45,153 nucleotides of DNA. Origin: an uncultured Oscillibacter sp. (GTDB lineage: Bacteria > Bacillota > Clostridia > Oscillospirales > Oscillospiraceae). Location: contig CABSFC010000010.1 in NCBI GenBank assembly GCA_902476875.1, forward strand, positions 1 through 45,153. The letters are read 5' to 3'. Shown here piece by piece: positions 42,189-45,153 of this stretch. Position numbers and translations under genes: made by a program. The notes under the pieces were generated by a model. The model was not told the DNA's origin. It saw nothing but the letters and a program-made list of their open reading frames with translations, and did no database searches. Numbering within the stretch: position 1 is the stretch's first letter; the number at the start of each line of letters is the position of its first letter.

Positions 42189-43394
42189 ATGGCAAAGCGC
42201 AGGCCATCCGGCGACGGAATGGTTCGAAAGCGTGACGATGGCCGCTGGGAAGGCCGGATCGTCATCGGCCACAAGGACAACGGCGACTCCATTTTCCGCT
42301 ATGTCTACGCCGACACCCAAAAGGAACTGACCGCCAAGCTGCGGCAAAATATTGATGCCTACCAAGGAGTAGACCTGACGGAGCAAAGCAGGATGTTGCT
42401 CTCGGAGTGGCTGGATCAATGGTTGGAACAAATGGCGCTCACCCTTCGCCCCAGCACACTGGAACACTACCGTCAGGATATGGAACACCATGTCAAGCCC
42501 TACCTTGGGCGGAAAAAGCTCACCCAGATCACGGCATCTGACCTGCGAAAGCTCTATGACCGCTTAAAAGCACGTGGCAGAGTAAATCCCCGTCCCAGCC
42601 AAAGCCCGGGCCTCTCCTCCACCACCGTTCATGGCATCCACGCCACGCTCTACCAGGCGCTCAAAGCCGCAGCCGACCAAGGGCTGATGCCCAACAACCC
42701 AGCTGAGCAGGTGGAACCGCCCAAAGTTGCTCATAAGCCCATGAACATTCTGAATGACGATCAGATGGAGACATTTCTGGCAGCTACGGAGAAGGACCCG
42801 ATCTGGTATGACTTCTTCTACACAGAACTGACCACCGGTCTCCGCCTGGGCGAGATCTGCGGTTTGATGTGGTCCGACTTCGATGAACGGAAGGGGGCTC
42901 TGAATATCAACCGCACTCTGCACAGGGAGAAAGGCGGACGATTGGTGGCAGGTGACACCAAGACCTATGCTGGGACTCGAAAAATCATCCTGCCCCCCAG
43001 CACGGCGGAGTTACTGCGAACCCGCAAAAAGCGTTCCTACTCTCCTTGGATCTTCCATGGTCCGCTGCACCCAGAGGCTCCATTGAATCCCAGCACCGCC
43101 TACCGCCAACTCAAAAAAATCCTGGCACGGACGGGTCTGCCCGACATTCGCTTCCACGATTTGAGACATACCTTCGCCACCCACGCTCTGGCCAGCGGAG
43201 TAGATGCCAAAACACTGTCCGGCCTCCTGGGGCACACAAAAGCCAGCTTCACCCTGGACACCTATACTCACACCACAGGCGATATGCAGCAGAAAGCCGC
43301 GGAGATCGTGGGCGGCTTCCTGACAGACTACTTAGGAGAGGAGATGGCACCATGGCAAAACGCAGAAAGCGCGGCGAAGGCAGCATCTATCTAA
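42189..43394 (+). CDS. Tyrosine integrase 1
   Basis: 401 residues. An N-terminal arm-binding AP2-like domain (GDGMVRKRDDGRWEGRIVIG), a core-binding SAM-like domain (about 70-165) and a catalytic domain. Catalytic set: Arg219 (TTGLRLGEI), His323 and Arg326 (HDLRH), His349 (LLGH) and nucleophile Tyr359 (LDTYTH). All are present, so it should be active. It overlaps the second integrase by 43 nt. Confidence 0.92.
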   Translation: MAKRRPSGDGMVRKRDDGRWEGRIVIGHKDNGDSIFRYVYADTQKELTAKLRQNIDAYQGVDLTEQSRMLLSEWLDQWLEQMALTLRPSTLEHYRQDMEHHVKPYLGRKKLTQITASDLRKLYDRLKARGRVNPRPSQSPGLSSTTVHGIHATLYQALKAAADQGLMPNNPAEQVEPPKVAHKPMNILNDDQMETFLAATEKDPIWYDFFYTELTTGLRLGEICGLMWSDFDERKGALNINRTLHREKGGRLVAGDTKTYAGTRKIILPPSTAELLRTRKKRSYSPWIFHGPLHPEAPLNPSTAYRQLKKILARTGLPDIRFHDLRHTFATHALASGVDAKTLSGLLGHTKASFTLDTYTHTTGDMQQKAAEIVGGFLTDYLGEEMAPWQNAESAAKAASI

Positions 43395-44785
43395 GAAAAG
43401 ATGGACGCTGGGAGGGCCGCTACGTGGTAGGCCACGATGATAACGGCCTGCCTGTAACAAAAAATGTCCTGGCCAAAACCAAGGCGGAATGTGCCGCAAA
43501 GCTGGAGAAACTACGGGAAAGTATAAAAATTCCCGTGCCTGACCAGCCAAAGCTGGGCATTCTCCTGGGTGACTGGCTGAATCTCTGGTACCGAGGATAT
43601 AAGAAGGCAAACCTCCGCCCCAACACGCAGATGTCCTATGAGCGGAGGATCTACCAGCACATCATCCCCGCCCTGGGCTGCATCCAACTGAACAAGCTGA
43701 CCACGGCTGAAATCCAACAGTTCTATTCCAATCTAAAACAGGGCGGCAGACTGCTCCGCACCGAACTCTACGGAGGGGGACTCTCCGATCAGACCGTCCG
43801 TGGCATCCACACTACTCTTCATGCGGCACTGGACAAGGCGGTAGATGAAAAGCTGATTTTCCGCAACCCCGTGGATAGATGCAAACTCCCTCCTGCCAAG
43901 CCCAGAGAAATGAAGGGGCTGTCACCGGATGAAATCCAGCGGCTGCTCATTCAGGCCAAGGAGGATGGTTGCTTCGAACTGCTCCTGTTGGAACTGTCCA
44001 CCGGCCTGCGGCGGGGCGAGATCCTGGCCCTCCAATGGGATGACTTGAACTTCAAAACTGGGACGCTTCGAGTAGAACGGCAGGTACACCGGGTCAACGG
44101 AGAACTTGTGGTATCCAAGCCGAAAACAAAAGCCTCTAACCGAAACGTTGTCCTTCCCATCCCTGTTTTGAATGTCCTCAAAAACTACAAGAACGCCATA
44201 GACTCCCGGTGGATATTCCCCTCCCCGGTAAAAGAGGACTCCCCGCTTGACCCCGCCGCTGTCCGTAAGCGCCTCCAAACCGTGCTGGAACGGGCCGAGT
44301 GCAAACACATCCGCTTCCATGACCTGCGGCATACCTTCGCCACCGCCTCTCTGGAACACGGTATGGATGTAAAGACGCTCTCCACCGTTATCGGCCACGT
44401 ATCCAGCAGCACCACATTGAACATCTACGCCCATGTCACGGATGAGATGCGTCGCACAGCGGCGGCAAAGATCGACCGTGGGATCGGCAAAGCACCTCCT
44501 GCACTGGCTAAAGACATCACGCCTCAAAAACCCACTCCCAGTACCTTCCAGGCCCATAGAGGTCAACGCAGGAAACCCGGCACCGGATGTGTCAGTCAGA
44601 TCAACGACCACCTCTGGGAGGGACGCTACTCTCCCATTTGGCCCGATGGCAAGAAGCACCCCCGCAACATTTATGCCCACAGCCAAAAGGAGTGTGAACA
44701 GTTCCTCGCACAAATGATCACAGAGGTGAAGTCAGAAATCGCTGCCGAAAAAGAGCGGCTGAAGCAGAATCAAAAAGCGAGCTGA
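43352..44785 (+). CDS. Tyrosine integrase 2 with a repeated C-terminal DNA-binding-like domain
   Basis: 477 residues from ATG 43352, with GGAGAGGAG upstream. N-terminal AP2-like domain (GEGSIYLRKDGRWEGRYVVG) and catalytic Arg220, His323, Arg326, His349 and Tyr359, in the same positions as integrase 1. After the catalytic domain, residues about 407-460 (GTGCVSQINDHLWEGRYSPI, then the AHSQKECEQFLAQM stretch) resemble its own N-terminal domain (WEGRY, TKAECAAKL). It may therefore grip arm sites at both ends. The gene ends 160 bp from the tRNA attachment site and is the likely enzyme for that site. Confidence 0.9.
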   Translation: MAKRRKRGEGSIYLRKDGRWEGRYVVGHDDNGLPVTKNVLAKTKAECAAKLEKLRESIKIPVPDQPKLGILLGDWLNLWYRGYKKANLRPNTQMSYERRIYQHIIPALGCIQLNKLTTAEIQQFYSNLKQGGRLLRTELYGGGLSDQTVRGIHTTLHAALDKAVDEKLIFRNPVDRCKLPPAKPREMKGLSPDEIQRLLIQAKEDGCFELLLLELSTGLRRGEILALQWDDLNFKTGTLRVERQVHRVNGELVVSKPKTKASNRNVVLPIPVLNVLKNYKNAIDSRWIFPSPVKEDSPLDPAAVRKRLQTVLERAECKHIRFHDLRHTFATASLEHGMDVKTLSTVIGHVSSSTTLNIYAHVTDEMRRTAAAKIDRGIGKAPPALAKDITPQKPTPSTFQAHRGQRRKPGTGCVSQINDHLWEGRYSPIWPDGKKHPRNIYAHSQKECEQFLAQMITEVKSEIAAEKERLKQNQKAS

Positions 44786-44794
44786 TAAAAACAA

Positions 44795-44834
44795 CCGGAC
44801 CTCTGGAGTACTAAACTCCGGAGGCCCGGTTTTT
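44795..44834 (+). terminator. Terminator of the integrase genes
   Basis: CCGGACCTCTGGAGT (44795-44809) faces ACTCCGGAGGCCCGG (44815-44829), with two mismatched pairs, followed by TTTTT. It starts 9 bp after the stop codon. Confidence 0.85.
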
Positions 44835-44912
44835 CCCTGTCTGTGGCTTGTTCTGTGGTCAAACATAAATACGGAAAATCAAATTCAGCAAAATAGTTTC
44901 AAAATATAGAGA

Positions 44913-44947
44913 AAACCAGCCGTTTTCGCACTGAAAACGGCTGGTTT
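44913..44947 (-). terminator. Terminator directly after the tRNA-Thr 3' half
   Basis: Perfect 15-bp stem AAACCAGCCGTTTTC with a 5-nt loop and its complement. On the minus strand it begins one base after the CCA end of the tRNA fragment and is followed by TCTCTATATTTT. It would end a tRNA transcript. Confidence 0.7.
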
Positions 44948-44948
44948 C

Positions 44949-44993
44949 TGGAGCTGCTGGGCGGATTCGAACCGCCGACCTCATCCTTACCAA
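44949..44993 (-). other. 3' half of tRNA-Thr(GGT): attachment site of the integrative element
   Basis: The minus strand reads, from the anticodon loop on, TTGGTAA (anticodon GGT), stem GGATG, variable AGGTC, T-arm GGCGG-TTCGAAT-CCGCC, acceptor CAGCAGC, discriminator T and CCA. This equals the 3' half of a bacterial tRNA-Thr(GGU). Upstream the matching 5' anticodon arm (CATCC) is replaced by TAAGCGG, so it is not a complete tRNA gene. Such copies arise when an element integrates at a tRNA 3' end; the integrase genes next to it support this. Confidence 0.8.
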
Positions 44994-44999
44994 CCGCTT

Positions 45000-45050
45000 A
45001 AAAGCCCTGAAAGCACTGTTTTCCAGTGCTTTTGGGGCCTTTTTGTTCCA
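45000..45050. terminator. Hairpin between the attachment site and the next gene
   Basis: AAAGCACTG (45010-45018) pairs with CAGTGCTTT (45024-45032) around a 5-nt loop, with further pairing of AAAGCCC and GGGGCCTTT outside and U-rich flanks on both strands. It probably ends the minus-strand gene whose stop lies at 45097. Confidence 0.6.
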
Positions 45051-45096
45051 GAGATACATACTCTTTGGGACTTTCCGCTCCATTGTTTCCATCCGC

Positions 45097-45153
45097 TTAT
45101 TTCCCCGTGTGGGTCACGGTGTGGGTCAAACCGTTTTTCAGGACACAAACGAG
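45097..45153 (-). CDS. C-terminal end of a minus-strand gene cut by the window edge
   Basis: The frame LVCVLKNGLTHTVTHTGK ends at TAA 45099-45097 and is open to the window edge. Too short to identify. A gene ending this close to an attachment site could be the integrase of a neighbouring element; this is only positional inference. Confidence 0.3.
   Translation of the reverse strand, partial: LVCVLKNGLTHTVTHTGK

Noticed and set aside
44949..45000. A complete tRNA-Thr gene
   Set aside because: The T-arm, variable loop, anticodon loop and CCA end are present, but the 5' half and the matching anticodon-stem strand (CATCC) are missing.

Overview
The window looks like chromosome from a Clostridia-class gut anaerobe, probably Oscillospiraceae (Flavonifractor or Lawsonibacter-like). 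This is inferred from the very GC-rich cobalamin-dependent metH locus, TRAP and BMP-type transporters, MobP-type mobilizable element genes and DUF6076/sigma-factor pairs; no rRNA or marker gene confirms it.

Layout. (1) 1-4.07 kb, minus strand: methionine synthesis operon with a detached MetH activation-domain protein, MetH without its own activation domain, and a second homocysteine methyltransferase cut by the window edge. A strong promoter and a leader with two competing hairpins precede it. (2) 4.2-15.8 kb, minus strand: a LacI regulator and a 12-gene catabolic operon (two TIM-barrel isomerases, TRAP transporter, DUF6282 hydrolase, cupin, Asp/Glu-racemase-like protein, VOC protein, HpcH-type aldolase, two EamA exporters). 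Three identical 14-bp operators mark it as one regulon; its substrate is unknown. (3) 15.9-26.1 kb: a worn accessory zone containing a small HTH remnant, an intact AT-rich Gabija/class 2 OLD defence pair, a damaged IS3-family element, and remnants of a TPR gene, larC and an IS110-family transposase.

(4) 26.1-35.3 kb: a GntR regulator divergent from an eight-gene operon with class II aldolase, MtnA-family isomerase, DeoD-type nucleoside phosphorylase, a complete BMP-type nucleoside ABC importer and a D-2-hydroxyacid dehydrogenase. The three enzymes are, in reverse order, the steps of a DHAP shunt: 5'-modified nucleoside to sugar-1-phosphate, to ketose-1-phosphate, to DHAP plus an aldehyde. Coupling this to its own importer is the most interesting system here. 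(5) 35.6-45.0 kb: an IS110 remnant, then an integrative mobilizable element with a sigma factor and DUF6076 protein, an excisionase-like protein, an HTH protein, MobC-like protein, a MobP-type relaxase with Sel1 repeats, a small protein and two overlapping tyrosine integrases. It ends at a 3' half of tRNA-Thr(GGT), with the end of another minus-strand gene beyond.

The GC-rich core (1-16 kb) contrasts with AT-rich Gabija and IS3 genes, and most junctions in 16-36 kb are marked by broken transposases, so this stretch was probably assembled by successive insertions.
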